Positions 9,979 through 20,998 of a stretch of 28,861 nucleotides of DNA are shown here, one piece after another; within the stretch, counting starts at the first letter, position 1; each line of letters starts with the position of its first letter. The position numbers were made by a program, and so were the translations under genes. This stretch comes from Chromera velia (lineage: Eukaryota > Sar > Chromeraceae): the NCBI GenBank assembly GCA_018398765.1, contig JAHBMJ010001578.1, forward strand, positions 1-28,861. The letters run 5' to 3'. Under the pieces are notes generated by a model. The model searched no databases. It was not told the DNA's origin and was given only the letters and a program-made list of their open reading frames with translations.

Positions 9979-12900
9979 ACGGACACGGACACGGACACGT
10001 ACATACCACGGGGAATAATGTACATTGATGAAACTCTTGCAGTGGAAAGAAACGGGCAGCAGAGAAGAGGGAGAAAACGGGACTCAAGGAAGTGAGTACC
10101 CGGGCAAAGGATACAACGGTTAGTCTGTACAAAAGAGTAACCCGGATAGACTTGAATCTGCCTTTTCTTTTCGTCGATGGGTTGCCAGCAGGAGCTGCCA
10201 AGGAGGTTGAGTGAAGACTGGATGGTTTGATGGATGAAGGGACGCATGAATTAATGGAACAACTGAGAGTGAGTAATGGCCAGGGAGGTAAAGTGAATGG
10301 CTATCTGGTTGATTCGTCTTGCGGACCTACCGAGGAATGCACGAGGTCAGTCGATCGCATTGAGTACACTTCTTTGCTGGTGGCTTGATGAAGGCATACA
10401 CGGTCTGGAACACCCCGATCGGAAGAGCCCCCAGAGCTTTCAGTCTAGCCACTCTCCTCTCCTCCTGTCCCTCTTTCCCTTTCTCTCCAGACCCAACGCC
10501 TTTCTCCTCTGAAGAGGCCAACTTCTTCGCCCAACGACAGACGAAAATGAAACTCTGCATCCAGTCGTTAAGAATTGCAGGGGTGGACAGGTTTTCGAGA
10601 AAGGAAGGCAGAGAGGAGAGGAGGACGCATCCGGGGTTTGTCTGCTTCTGTGTCTCTGCATATGTCTCTCTCTCTTTCTCGATGCATGGGTGTGGACGTG
10701 TTCTCTTGCTGTGTCAGTCGATGCCACAGGAAGCCCGAGAATGGCCATGGAAGCGTGAGACAGGGGAAAGGCGTATCCCAACCAACAGCCATATACGGGC
10801 AGGCAGAAGCGCACACACATTCATCGCACAAAGTGTCAGATATCGTTGAGGAGCAGAGTCACAGCCAGCCTACTGCCCAGCCAGCTTTCCAATATCCACC
10901 AGAGAGAAATAGACTGACCCACCATCATCTCAATGTGGGGGTCAGAGACAGCCTCGATCCATGCTTGGATGCTCTCTGCTGGTGGTAATTTTCTCACGTG
11001 AAGTTTCCCTGCGTCCAGCTTTTCCTGCCATTCCTTCTCCCTTGCCTTCTTCTCCTCTCGCCAAGCGGTGCCGACAATCTCTCTAGGTTGATTGCCGACC
11101 AGATGCTGCCATGCCAGCTTGGACCTCTTTGCCGTTGCCCCTTGTCTCGCCCTCTCGGCAGCTGAAGCTTTCGCGGACGGTTCGAAGGGAATGTGCACCA
11201 AGGCGTCCCCAAACCTGCATGCATGCGTGGCATCATTGGGGTGTAAACAAGTCCCATGCATGAAGAAGAAGAAGTTGTCATTTGGAAATAGAATGGCACC
11301 TACAAGCAAAAAGACAGTGAGACCGACAAACAGACAGCCGGGAGAAGCATTGGACAGCCGACGGACCGACAGAGAGGACAAATAGAGAAGTTAATCAAAT
11401 AAAAGAGACAAAAGACACACGAGAAACGAAGTGAAGGACAACAAGGCATTGGCACGATCATGCCGACGAACGGACCACTTCTTTGTGTCGTCAATGTAGG
11501 CACACGGGTGCAACATGTGCAGATGCCACATCAGGTCTCCTGTCAGAGAGGGAGTCACCTCCCCCTTCAAGCTGAGTGTCAAACAAAAAGGGAAGCAGAG
11601 AGAAATGACTTAAATGTGCATGAGCCGACAGTGTGCCGCCAGTGTGTTCGTTGTCCTGGAGAAAAAAAAGTGACAGAGATTGCGAGAACAATGCATGCTG
11701 AAGACTGAAGGCCCTGCAGAGCTCAATGGAACAACTGAACAGAGCGAGTTTCTCTTCGGCAGGGCAACAGCACGGGAGCCAGTACACACATGTATGAACA
11801 TACTTTTCCAGTATTCAGCCCCCCATTCCCACTCGGAGTCACGCCATGGGCGGACTGCACGAGTACCCACGTCGACTCACCTCCCTGCGAGGACTAGGAA
11901 GTACCGATAGGATGCCTCACAAGCCCTGAGAAGCCAAGAGAAAGGGGGGGAAGAAGAGGGTGGAGAGGAAGAGGAAGAAGACGAAGATGAGGAAGACTGT
12001 GAGCCAGGACGCCTCTCCTTGGTATCTGCCGTCAGAGGCACCTGGCACGCCCTCTCCTCTGCATCCACTACCCACATCCCCCCCTGTCTGCAATCCATTT
12101 CAATGTCAGACGCCCCAATTTCAAGGAGCAGCTGCGAGAGGTCGTCGAAGAACCCCAAGTCTTTCACGAATGCTTCCTTTGGGATCAGCTCTCTGATCTG
12201 CACATATGCAATCAGAGAAGGAGGAAAGAGTTGAAAGAAAAGAAGCAGCAAGAAATAAACAAACTGATCGAGCAGGGGGGTAGGAGAGAGAGAAGCCGAT
12301 GAACTCACCTCTCGTTGGATTTTTTCCATCGTTGCCTGAGTCACGTTAACCCCTGCAAGCATACAAACACAGAGAAGTGCAAAAGTCGTCTGAGGGTAGA
12401 AGTCGAAATCACACAACACACAGAATAGAAAGGAGCACAAGCAGACAGAGCTGGACGTGAAAAAACACTAGAGCCCCTTTTGTCCTGCAGGCCTTGTGAT
12501 TCTTTCATTCCATTCAAACCCCCCTATTCACCCCACCCTCCTCTTCATGGAGTTAGGGGGGAAAGGGAAAGCAAAACCGGGGGTCTAGACGGTGAAAGAC
12601 TCGGGCGTGAGAAGAGAGGGAAGAAGAAGGCAAATGAGCGGCAGAACGGCAAGAGATGCAGAAGTAAAGGAACACCCTCACGACCTCTGTCTGCCTGACT
12701 GACGAGTGCTGCGTCTCAAATCACCTTTCCCTCCCACCCGCGCACGAACCTTTTTTGGAGATGGCGTTCCTCATACAACCGTACGCGTTCTCAATGCCCC
12801 CCTTTGAGCTCTCCTCGGCGCTGCATTGGGGGAAGGAGAGGACATCGAAGGATGTGATCTGATTCCTTCCTTCCTTCCTTCCTTCCTTCCTTCCTTCCCG

Positions 12901-13937
12901 ATCGAGAGAGACGAGACTGTTTCATGGAGGGGGATGCTTTAACTTCAGACGCCCCGAATCGATTGAGCTTTCGGAACACTTCATTGCGATGCAGAGACAG
13001 AGAAAGGGTGCTCGAGAGAAAGCCTAGATTGACGACTGAATTCACACAAATCTGATGTGGCAGGGTGCAGAAGTAGCAGAGAAACCAGGGTAGATATCTC
13101 CTGTTGGAAGGGTCTGCCTGAAGAGCTTCCGAGGAATGCTGGGATTCATGCGCAAGGACATCAGATTTTGCATCAAGAAACCACAGAAGGATAAAACCGG
13201 GGACAAGAGTGAGGGGCTCGCAACATCACGAAAAGGCGGCAGCCAGTCCCGGGAACTCAGAGAAACTTCCAAGAAAATTCCGAGTAAAAAGAGACAATCT
13301 ATCCTGTCGGTCGCCTCCCTGCTTACTTTGGCATCTCCTTTGCAACCCAGTGATCGATGCGCTTGAAGGCGATTTGGGCACTCAGGTCTTTGTAGCTCAA
13401 GGGACGGAGCATGTGCGAGTGCCAGAGTGCCCAGACCGGCAAGGGAGGTTTCTCGTCATACTTTCCGTCTCCCCTCAGTGCAATGAATGAGATGTAATCC
13501 TTGACTAGAGTCTCCATGCTGAACTCTTTTGCATCCAGCATTTCTCGCATTGTAGCGCCCACGTTCCCCTGAATCCATCGTGTCATGTAGACGGTGCATG
13601 CGTCTGTAAGGGGGACAGTCGGCTTGAAGGTGAGTGACTCGGAGACGACCCACGAACTCGCACGATCGAGGAAGGGCTGAGGTAGGTCGGCTAGTTTCAA
13701 GCCAGAGGCGCTCTGCCCGCTTTCCTTGCGTTCAGACCTTTCAACCAAGAGCTCCATCATAAACCTTGCCGCGTCTTCGGGGTTTTTCAACTTACTCCAC
13801 TCATTTTCGTACTTTGTGCCCTTCAACCATTCCCTCCCTGGCACCTGCTTCGTCTGTCGCTCCGTTACCTTCCTCGTGGCGTCGGCACGCGCATAGTTCG
13901 GTTTTTTGGATGGTACCGCTGGTCTATTTGGCCGCAT
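7968..13937 (-). CDS. DUF1399/GRDP-like protein with Cys-rich region and C-terminal Hint/Vint domain (12 exons, 1053 aa)
   Basis: Exons (minus): 13937-13327, 13138-13046, 12820-12750, 12352-12309, 12197-11881, 11571-11468, 11299-10923, 10554-10331, 10194-10003, 9802-9301, 8856-8575, 8312-7968. All phases agree and total 1054 codons with the TAA stop. Residues 172-177 (WHSHML) and 394-399 (WHLHML), each followed by P-x2-Y and preceded by a YxxF helix, are the hallmark of the DUF1399/glycine-rich-domain family. Residues about 590-840 are rich in CxxC and CxC pairs and probably bind zinc. Residues 839 to about 980 form a Hint fold of the Vint type: Cys839-Phe start, LSAGDLVVTG, LTEGHPV with T913 and H916, then VVYTLELEGHADTVVVDG and LG. 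Such domains cleave the chain ahead of their first Cys. The tail 981-1053 has a poly-Ser stretch and a CRIC pair. The frame stays open upstream to 13970, so an extra 5' exon is possible. Joins at exons 6/7 and 9/10 are the least certain. Confidence 0.8.
8439..8529. repeat. 25-bp direct repeat in intron 11
   Basis: The same 25 bases, beginning aacatacatggagtcgtaca, occur at 8439-8463 and 8505-8529 inside the intron between the last two exons of the minus-strand gene. Confidence 0.9.
9091..9175. repeat. Polypyrimidine (TTTTC)n/(TTTC)n tract
   Basis: About 85 bp of almost pure pyrimidine on the plus strand (ttttc units, then tttc units) lie in the intron between the Cys-rich exon and the first Hint exon. 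Such mirror-like tracts can adopt triplex DNA. On the transcribed minus-strand message the tract is purine-rich, so it does not act as the splicing pyrimidine tract. Confidence 0.9.
9820..9974. repeat. (CA)n/(GT)n microsatellite filling an intron
   Basis: About 155 bp of CA repeats with scattered CG and TG variants. On the coding (minus) strand it reads as GT/GC repeats and makes up most of the 200-bp intron 9803-10002 of the DUF1399-Hint gene, between a gtacgtgtcc donor and a ccttgagcag acceptor. Confidence 0.93.
12863..12898. repeat. (TTCC)n microsatellite
   Basis: Nine copies of ttcc lie in intron 2 of the minus-strand DUF1399-Hint gene. Confidence 0.93.
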
Positions 13938-14759
13938 CCCTTTTGAATTTGACTGAGTTCCGTTGTTCACGCGCGTATGACTAGTATCACGAGGAGCGTT
14001 GCTACTGGCTAGAAAGCAGATTCACAAAAAACCGCTGGCTTGACCTCAATCAAGTGGTGCTGGCGAAACGGACCTCGAGTAATGGGCTGGCAGAGCTGTC
14101 AGAGGTGGCTTTCTCGAAGTGACCGCCACTTTAAATGGCACTTCTGTTGTGTCACTTCTGTAGCAACAAATAACCCGGAATAGGTGAGGAGTGCATGCAG
14201 CCGATTAATCGGGTGTCGCTTCGCTTTCCCTCGATCGGGGCCATATGATCTCGAGTTTTCGCCAGTTGTAAGAAAGTGCCCCTCAAGCAAGCTCGAGACC
14301 TCACAGTCCAGCTAAAAAAAGAAGCATGCAATTTTAGGAGGCGAAAATTGCCGGAAAGATGTCAGAAATTAAGAATTAACCTGCATGACTTTTTTCGTTT
14401 GGGCGACTAAGTGCTGCTTCAGTGAGGTATTACAAGAAGCGGGTGTGCCTCGAATGTAGATCTTCTGAGGACACTCTTCCATACAGTGCTTCCGACTTTC
14501 GACGTCTGGAGCGATTTCTTGCGCAAACCTTAGGCAGCAAGGAAAAGAAAAAAAAATCAGAAGCCGCAGAGACGGACTCGTTTCGCGTTTCTCTGTTCCG
14601 TTTCTTCGGAGAACGTTTCCCTCTGGCGGAGTGGAGGTGTAGTCCAGAATAATTTAAGAAGAACTATTTTGCAACCCCGTCTGATCGCTTTTTGTCTCAC
14701 GAAAGTTCCACAGGTCTCTCGTCTGGCTTGTGTGTGTCGTTTCAGACTCCAAGAAGTTC
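13938..14759. promoter_or_regulatory. Divergent intergenic region with probable shared promoters
   Basis: The 5' ends of two multi-exon genes face away from each other across about 0.8 kb, so both promoters must lie here. No TATA-type element stands out. A strong acceptor (tgtgtcgtttcag, ending at 14745) just before the plus-strand ATG suggests a 5' untranslated or short upstream coding exon. A 76-codon frame at 14422-14652 starting RYYKKRVCLECR is a candidate for that exon, but nothing confirms it. Confidence 0.5.
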
Positions 14760-17700
14760 ATGGAGAGTTCTGCCGAGACGGGGGTCAACCCTACCAACCA
14801 TCTCGTTCACATCACTCAAATTACAGGAGCGCCTGCTTCTCCTTCCCCATCGTCTCAGCAGGAGTTCAGTGGGGCGAAGGCAGCAGTGCCGAACGTGAGT
14901 GGAGGCTCCACTCTTCCTCCTGGCTTGCGGGAAGAAATGGAGCGGGAGGAGGCGGAAGAGAAAAGTCAGGAAGGCCAGTCAGAGGCAGTTCCGATGGATG
15001 GAGACGCAGGTGAGGGACCGAATGCAGTCAATGGTACGGAAGAGGGAGGAGAGCAGGAAGGTGGTTACAATACGAATGATGCCGAGAGGCAAGAGAGAGC
15101 GTCAGAGGAGGCCGGAGAAGAGGACGATGACAGGATGAGAGACGTGGGAGAGAGAGATCCACGAGATCAGGACCAGGGTGTGGAGGGAGAGGTGGGGATG
15201 TTATCGGGGCCTTCTTCTCCAGGTCGCCATCAGGAGTCTGCGCGTTGGACTCCTGGCCACTCTGGTTATCCGGATGAGGAAAGAGACGCATACGATCGGT
15301 ATGATGCTGGGGGGGAACACTCTTTCTCAGGCGGCAGGGAGGAGGACGAGATTGACGAAGAAGAGGAAGAGATCGAAGACCACGAAGGAGAACCCGAAGG
15401 AGAGGGAGTTGCAGTGAAGAGGGAAGGTGAGGAAGGCAAGGAACCAGGCGAGGAAGAGGGGGAGGTGGGAGACGGGAAAAAAGACGGAGAAGAAAAAGAC
15501 GGGCAAGCTGGGAAGATGAAGAAGGCGTTCTCGCATCTGGTCAGTCTTACGCTTCTTGTGTTTTTGACAACCTCCCACAGTACATCCTTATTTGTCTCTC
15601 TTTTGTTTTTTTGCTTCCTTGCTACCTTCCGTTCACTTGTTTCCTGCCTTAGATCTTCACTTTCTTTTCTTGCCTGCTTATTTGTCTTTGTGTTTTCTTG
15701 GATGAAAGCGCGGATGGAAGGGCAGCCCCAGTCAGAGCATGCAGCAATGACACATCAGAAGAAGAAAAGCGAAGAACACAACCTGCAGGAGGAAGGACGC
15801 GTGTGGAGTAGTTGCACGTCCCTCGAAAGAATGGCATCCTTTGTGTTTTTCCCCTTCCTTCCCTACTTTTTTTCTTTTCTTGTTGCAGGAGTATTTGAGG
15901 TACCGTGCCGAGATCGCGACGCCTGTCACCGTGGCGGATCTCCTTTTGAAGGATGGACCCGGATTGAAAGAGGAGGCCACAAAGTTTGGGGTCTCTGAGC
16001 AGGAGGGAGAGGGCGAGACGGCAAGAACCAAAGAGAAGGAGGAGCTGATCGAGGAAATCGTCCTCGCTGCTTACAGGGGCGTCGGTCTGACGGCCGCGTT
16101 GGGGCAGTTGGAACTTCGAGGAGACCGCGGGACTCTTAGGTGGGTGGTGATGCGTGTATGTGTGTATGGGAGAGTGGGAGATCCGCTGTCTCGATCCTTC
16201 TCCCCTCTCTTTCAAAAAGAGCGGCCTGCCTGCATTGTCTGTCTCCTCGGAGGCTGTCACCACACGAAAAGGGTCTGTGAGAACATCAGAGAGAGAGACA
16301 TTCAGTCAGTAAGATGATTCAAATTGAAGCGAGATGGAGTCGGCACTGTCAGGGCACGAGAGGATGAGGGAAATGCAACAGCAAGCATCACGCCTCAAAG
16401 GAAAACGAAAGTTCGAATAGCGTATGTGCAACTCGAAGCTGACCTTCTGATTTCTCTCTCTGTTGCAGAGTGAAGCCAGGACGTGCCTTCTCGATTGGAG
16501 ATGTGTACATCGCGGGAAGCCAAATCCGAAAATTCATCCTTCAGGCTGGAGACAAGTGAGGGAAAGACAGAGACAGACAGACAGACAGACAGACAGAGAC
16601 AGGCAGGCAGGCAGGCAGGCAGAAGAAGACGGACAGGCTTTATCTTTCGTAGGCAGACAGAGGCAAACAGACAGACGAAAAGACAGATCCGGGAGGGGAT
16701 TAGGCCTTTTTTTTGCTTTTCTGAGCAGAAGCAGACGAGTCTTTACCCTGCATTTGTCCATTTTCTTGCCTGAGCTTTTGGCGGGCGTTTCTTCGTTCTA
16801 ATTTGGCTTCCCTTCTATCGTTCCTCACTCGTTGCTTGCTGCGAGTCTCTCTTCTGACTCCCCCCCCTTTTGGCTGAATGCTTTCAGAGTCCTCGCAGAA
16901 GTCCGGGCCCCCTATGCCAGAGGAGAACGTCTCTTTTGCGTCGCCCAGATTCTGGCCATCAACGGAAAGTACGTCCGTCCGTCCATCCGTCCGTCCGGCA
17001 GCCGCCATCCATCCGCGTAGCCACAGATTGATGGTGCCTGCAGGGGTCGGGGGTGAGGAACACAAGAAAGAGGAACGAACGTTGAAAGGAACAGCATGAG
17101 ATGAAAACAGGCCGGCCGACCTTCCCGCTTCCCTCGTTTCAACATCCGACTGCCCGCGTTTGCAGACTTGCCATCCGCTCGCGTATCGCAGCATCGGCAC
17201 TAGACAGACAGACAGACAGACAAGCAGGCAGGTAAGGAGAAGAACAGGCCCACCCGCACAGGAAACTCCGACACCCCCCTCTTTCTCATCGCCGCTGCCC
17301 TCCCTCCCTGTCTGAGTGTCCCTCCCGGACCTCCCAAGCAATTCCTTCACCCGAATACCATCAATAAAGCAGAAGGAGAAGAGACGAAGAGCTATATTAG
17401 ATCGCATCCCTCCCACAGCTGCGAGCCCTTTTGAGGCTCTTTCTGCTTTTAGACACTCGCATGCTCCCTCGAGCTGCGGATGGAAACTCCGGTTGCTCGA
17501 ACAAGCCAGCCACCTTTCCGAATTCTCTCGAATGAATTCCGTCTGACGTATCCCTCTTGCCTGCCTGTGTGTCCTACCTCCCTTCCGCATAGTAGAAGCA
17601 GCAACACTCTCACCGCACCGTCTCATAGTAGAAGCAGCCTCAGCAACCCTCTCATAGTAGAAGCAGCAACACTTTTTTCTCTTTGCAGTCTGCCTACAGC

Positions 17701-19928
17701 CCAGCCGTGTCCTCGTATATGCGCAGAGAGAGCTACACGGGTTGGACAACCGGCACACAGAACAAGAGAGAGAAGAAAAAGCCTCTCAATGAGAGCACAG
17801 TCCCATTCCCCTACCCTGCCTGCATTCTCTCTTGTTTAAACGTCTTCTTCCAAATCTCTATGTTGTTGCTCATCTCTGCTGCTGCCGTCAAGCAGCGTCT
17901 CGAGACGCAACTGCGAACCGCCCCCTGGCTGACCCCTCCCCCCCCTCGAGAGACAGTCTCGCACTTCCCTCCCTCCCTCCCTCCCGCCTTCACAGCGATC
18001 CCCCGCTCTGCTTGGCATCGACACACCACATTGCATCGCAGTCTAAAAGAAACGGCACGCCCTGGCCCCCCCTTCCCCTCCCCTTCCCGCCAAGAAGGTG
18101 CAACCCTCCCGTGCGTGTATCTTCCTTGTCACAGTAGTCAGCCCCCCCCCTTCCTGCCTCCGCATGTCTTCTGTCCTATCCGCTGCAGGCCGACAGAGGT
18201 TTACGAATCCGAGGAAAGACCCGAGAGGCTGAAGGCGAGAGAAGAAGAGAGGGAGAAAGAACATGAGAGCAGAACCGAACACATCGTGAGGGAAAAGAAG
18301 GATACAGCCAAGAGGGAGGCCGTCGGACTCGGTCAGTGTGTGGCTTGAGGGGCAGAGGGAGGGAGTGGCTGACTGTCCTGTTTGTCTCTTCGATCTCGAT
18401 CCTCACATTCCCTCCCGTCTACTCTTTTCTCTCTTGTTTCTGCCTTGACACTGCAGCCGATCAACTTTTAGCTTCCCTTCTTTGTCTCATGTTGACTTTC
18501 TGAAAACAGTCCCCCACTCTCTTTGCAGAGCTTCCGTTGGCAAAAGTCTTCTGTATTTTCTACACATGTGCATTCAACTTTATCTTCCTTTTTGCAGGGC
18601 TCCCACCGGATGCTGTTCCCGGCATGCCCTTTCGATCCCGAACGTACATCACGGGAATTCCCCCCAGGTTCCGAGAAAAGGAAGGGGCAGGGGGGATAAA
18701 CAACGCCGTCTCCCTCCCCCCTCCGAAGGTCCTCCGGGCAGGCATGGGGCCGAACTCTAGTATCCCTCCGGAAGACGACAGAGACAGGAGAGGGGGGGGG
18801 GCAGTGACAGCGGGAGGTGTCACTTTGCGACCTCGTGACAGCGTACTTGCTGACAGGGGGGATAGAAGGGGGAGTGGTGGGGGGGGGGCATTTCCTGTCC
18901 CTGCTGAGGCCTCCTGGCGGGACAGGGACAGGGACAGGAACAGAGAGAGATATTTGGACGGGGGGGATTCCTCTCCAGCCCCTTTGGAGAGAGAGTACTC
19001 TGGTGGGCATGCCCACTCGATGGCGCCCCCTCTGCTCGGCCGTGACATGGTGGACGGTGTGCCCCCCGGAGGCAGCGGTATGCCGATGTCGATGGGGGGG
19101 GCAGCGGTGGGTGGTGGGGGTAGTTCGTTCAATGGACGTCGGTGGAGAGACCCCGCCTTAGATCGGGAGCCGCAAAGGGGTGACTACCCCGACGCCTCCA
19201 GGGGTCTGCCAAGAGAAAGGGAGAAGGAGAGAGATCGGGGGGGTGAGGGCAGAAACAGTCGGGAGAGGGACCCCATGGGCTCTGCGTATGCGATGCATCA
19301 AGAGAGAGAACGGGAAAGAGAGAGAGACAGAGACAGAGATTTAGAGCCAGACAGAGCCGACCGGAATCGGCGGAGTCGCCCAACCGAACGAGGAGAGTAT
19401 GGGGAGTATGGGGCGCGAGAGAGAGAGAGGACTCGGGATAGAGAGAGGGAGATGGACGCTGCCCGAATGAGTACCCGAAGAGGGACAGGAGGTCCAGGGA
19501 GGAGTCCCGCCCTTCCGGTTCAGATGATGGACAGAGATAGGGAAAGAGGCAGCAGTAGAGAAAGAGGAAGAGGGGCTGAACTTCACTCACACCCCTCTCA
19601 CCAGATGCATTCAGCGCATCATCTCAGCAGAGACAGCCATCACATGGGATCGATGCAGGCATCCCCGAGAGTCCTTAACCGCGATCCCCGGAGAGAGAGA
19701 AGCCCTCCCGTCTCTCCTTCCCGTCTCCATCATTATTCTGCGGGCGGGCATGGACACGGGGAAGAGGACCTTCCCAGATACGATCCTGATGCAGATGAGC
19801 GTGAGCGACTCCGCTTTGCCCACCGGATGCCCACACAGGTCCCCATGATGTCTGCCCCCTACGACAGAGACAGAGACAGGGAGCGAGACAGGGAGAACGA
19901 ATATCTCATGCGAAGGCATCAGTATTAG
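14760..19928 (+). CDS. Rho_N plus Rho-type RNA-binding domain protein with acidic N-terminus and RD/RE-rich tail (6 exons, 890 aa)
   Basis: Exons: 14760-15539, 15889-16139, 16469-16555, 16888-16968, 18189-18331, 18598-19928. Phases agree throughout (0, 2, 2, 2, 1) and total 891 codons with TAG. Residues 1-260 are Glu/Gly-rich and disordered. Residues about 276-322 resemble the Rho_N SAP-like helical domain: LKEEATKFGV, then a KEKEELIEEIVLA helix. Residues 330-399 match the cold-shock RNA-binding domain of bacterial termination factor Rho, block by block: GQLELRGDRGTLR, GDVYIAGSQIRKFIL, QAGDKVLAEVRAP, GERLFCVAQILAING. A Lys/Glu helix follows, and from about 448 a tail full of RD, RE and ER dipeptides with SP sites, like splicing-associated proteins. 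There is no Walker A/B ATPase, so it is not a helicase; nuclear RNA binding is my inference. Intron 4 (1220 bp) may hide a cassette exon at 17167-17232, phase 2 in and out. Confidence 0.8.
16566..16625. repeat. (GACA)n/(GGCA)n microsatellite
   Basis: A tetranucleotide run of gaca units followed by ggca units starts about 10 bp after the exon 3 donor of the Rho-like gene, inside intron 3. Confidence 0.9.
17588..17667. repeat. Three copies of a 15-bp motif in intron 4
   Basis: The motif catagtagaagcagc occurs at 17588-17602, 17624-17638 and 17653-17667, spaced 36 and 29 bp, just before a strong acceptor-like site (ttttctctttgcag, ending 17687). It lies inside the long intron 4 of the Rho-like gene. 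A further frame after that acceptor (AYSPAVSSYMRRESYTGW) is open, but its phase does not fit the neighbouring exons. Confidence 0.85.
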
Positions 19929-20966
19929 GTAGGCAGAGAGAGATAGACAAAGTGTGTCAGCGGGCAAAAAAAAGGAGATGGAAAGGAGAGAGGGGGGACG
20001 AAGATGTACTGCGAGAGGGAAGGGAAGAAACGGACCAGGAGATTGATTCATTCACTTACTTTGTCCCTGATGCGGTAATCAAAGTTTCTTTTCTCCGCGT
20101 TTGTGGCCTTTCTCTCTCGTGCCTCTCGCATGTTTTCCTTCTTCCACTGGTTTCCTTGCGCTGACCGCTGCAGACTTCTTCTGGGTCAGCCTGTCTCCGC
20201 TCTCTTGTTCATTCCTCTCTTCCCCTCTCTCTTTTGTCCTCCTTGCTGTCTGTAGCGCGTGATTAGACCTCTTAGCATGTCCTCCATTCAATGAAAAGGA
20301 CTGACGGTCCATCTTGCCCTCCTCTTCAGTCCCTGACGCAGGAGAATGAAAGGAGGGGGAGAGATGTGACAATCCAATGCCCCCCGTCTGTTCTGTCGTT
20401 TCCTAGGCAGTTAAGCAGCGCACGCAACAGAGACAAAAAAAACCAAGGCAAGAGGACGGCGTGAATGACTTTGTTTGGTCGCATTTTTCGTCGGCTCTCT
20501 TTCGGACTACCGTTAAAATTTTGTACCTTTTTCTTTTTCTTTATTCCTATCTCTCTCCTTTGTCGTACGGGAAGAGTCCATTTCTTTCTTTCTTTTCGTC
20601 TGGTTCAATTGGCCTGTCGCGTCTGCAATTTTTCTCCTCAAGCGCTTGGCTCGGATGCAGGCTTGGGGGGTTGGGGGAAGGGGTGGTGATTGTATGAGCA
20701 GGGCTTCATGTGGGTGGATGGAAGGGATGGGGGTTTTCTTTTTAATTTGTTGGGACTCACTTCCGTGAGGGGGAAAAAAACCTTTTTCCTGTCTACTTGT
20801 GCTTGCATTCTGTCTTCCTGCCTTTGTTCTTTCTAGATTGAATGGGGAACACGGGAGGAATGACGCACGCTTGCCCGTGGCTCTGGTGGCCGTCTCTCCT
20901 TTTGCAAGTTGATCGAGGAGGATTAGGTCCTCACTCTCCCTCCTCTCTCTTCCGCGTGTGTGTGTG

Positions 20967-20998
<32 letters not shown>

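Noticed and set aside
9638-10247. Cys/Val-rich and His/Thr-rich frames on both strands
   Set aside because: They come from the CA/GT dinucleotide repeat; only the ends of the minus-strand frames are taken as exons.
10568-10831. Extra Cys-containing exon (LCDECVCASACPYMAVGW) between exons 7 and 8 of the DUF1399-Hint gene
   Set aside because: The peptide looks attractive, but no acceptor in a compatible phase precedes it and no good donor follows it. Exons 7 and 8 already join in phase 0.
16700-17758. 352-codon minus-strand frame
   Set aside because: It runs through introns 3-4, exon 4 and microsatellites of the plus-strand gene, has no domain, and its start is not an exon boundary.
17688-17820. 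Exon beginning AYSPAVSSYMRRES after a strong acceptor
   Set aside because: Its natural frame needs a phase-0 donor, but exon 4 ends in phase 2, and no good donor follows. Left as unresolved intron sequence.
18537-18597. Reading the last exon of the Rho-like gene from 18537
   Set aside because: The stretch before 18598 is hydrophobic intron sequence. The acceptor tttttgcag at 18597 with phase 1 joins cleanly to the donor at 18332.
18560-19132. 190-codon minus-strand Pro/Ser-rich frame
   Set aside because: It is the antisense shadow of the Arg/Asp/Gly-rich last exon of the Rho-like gene.
19129-20051. Long minus-strand frames opposite the last exon
   Set aside because: They are shadows of the RD/RE-dipeptide tail, with low-complexity Leu/Ser composition.
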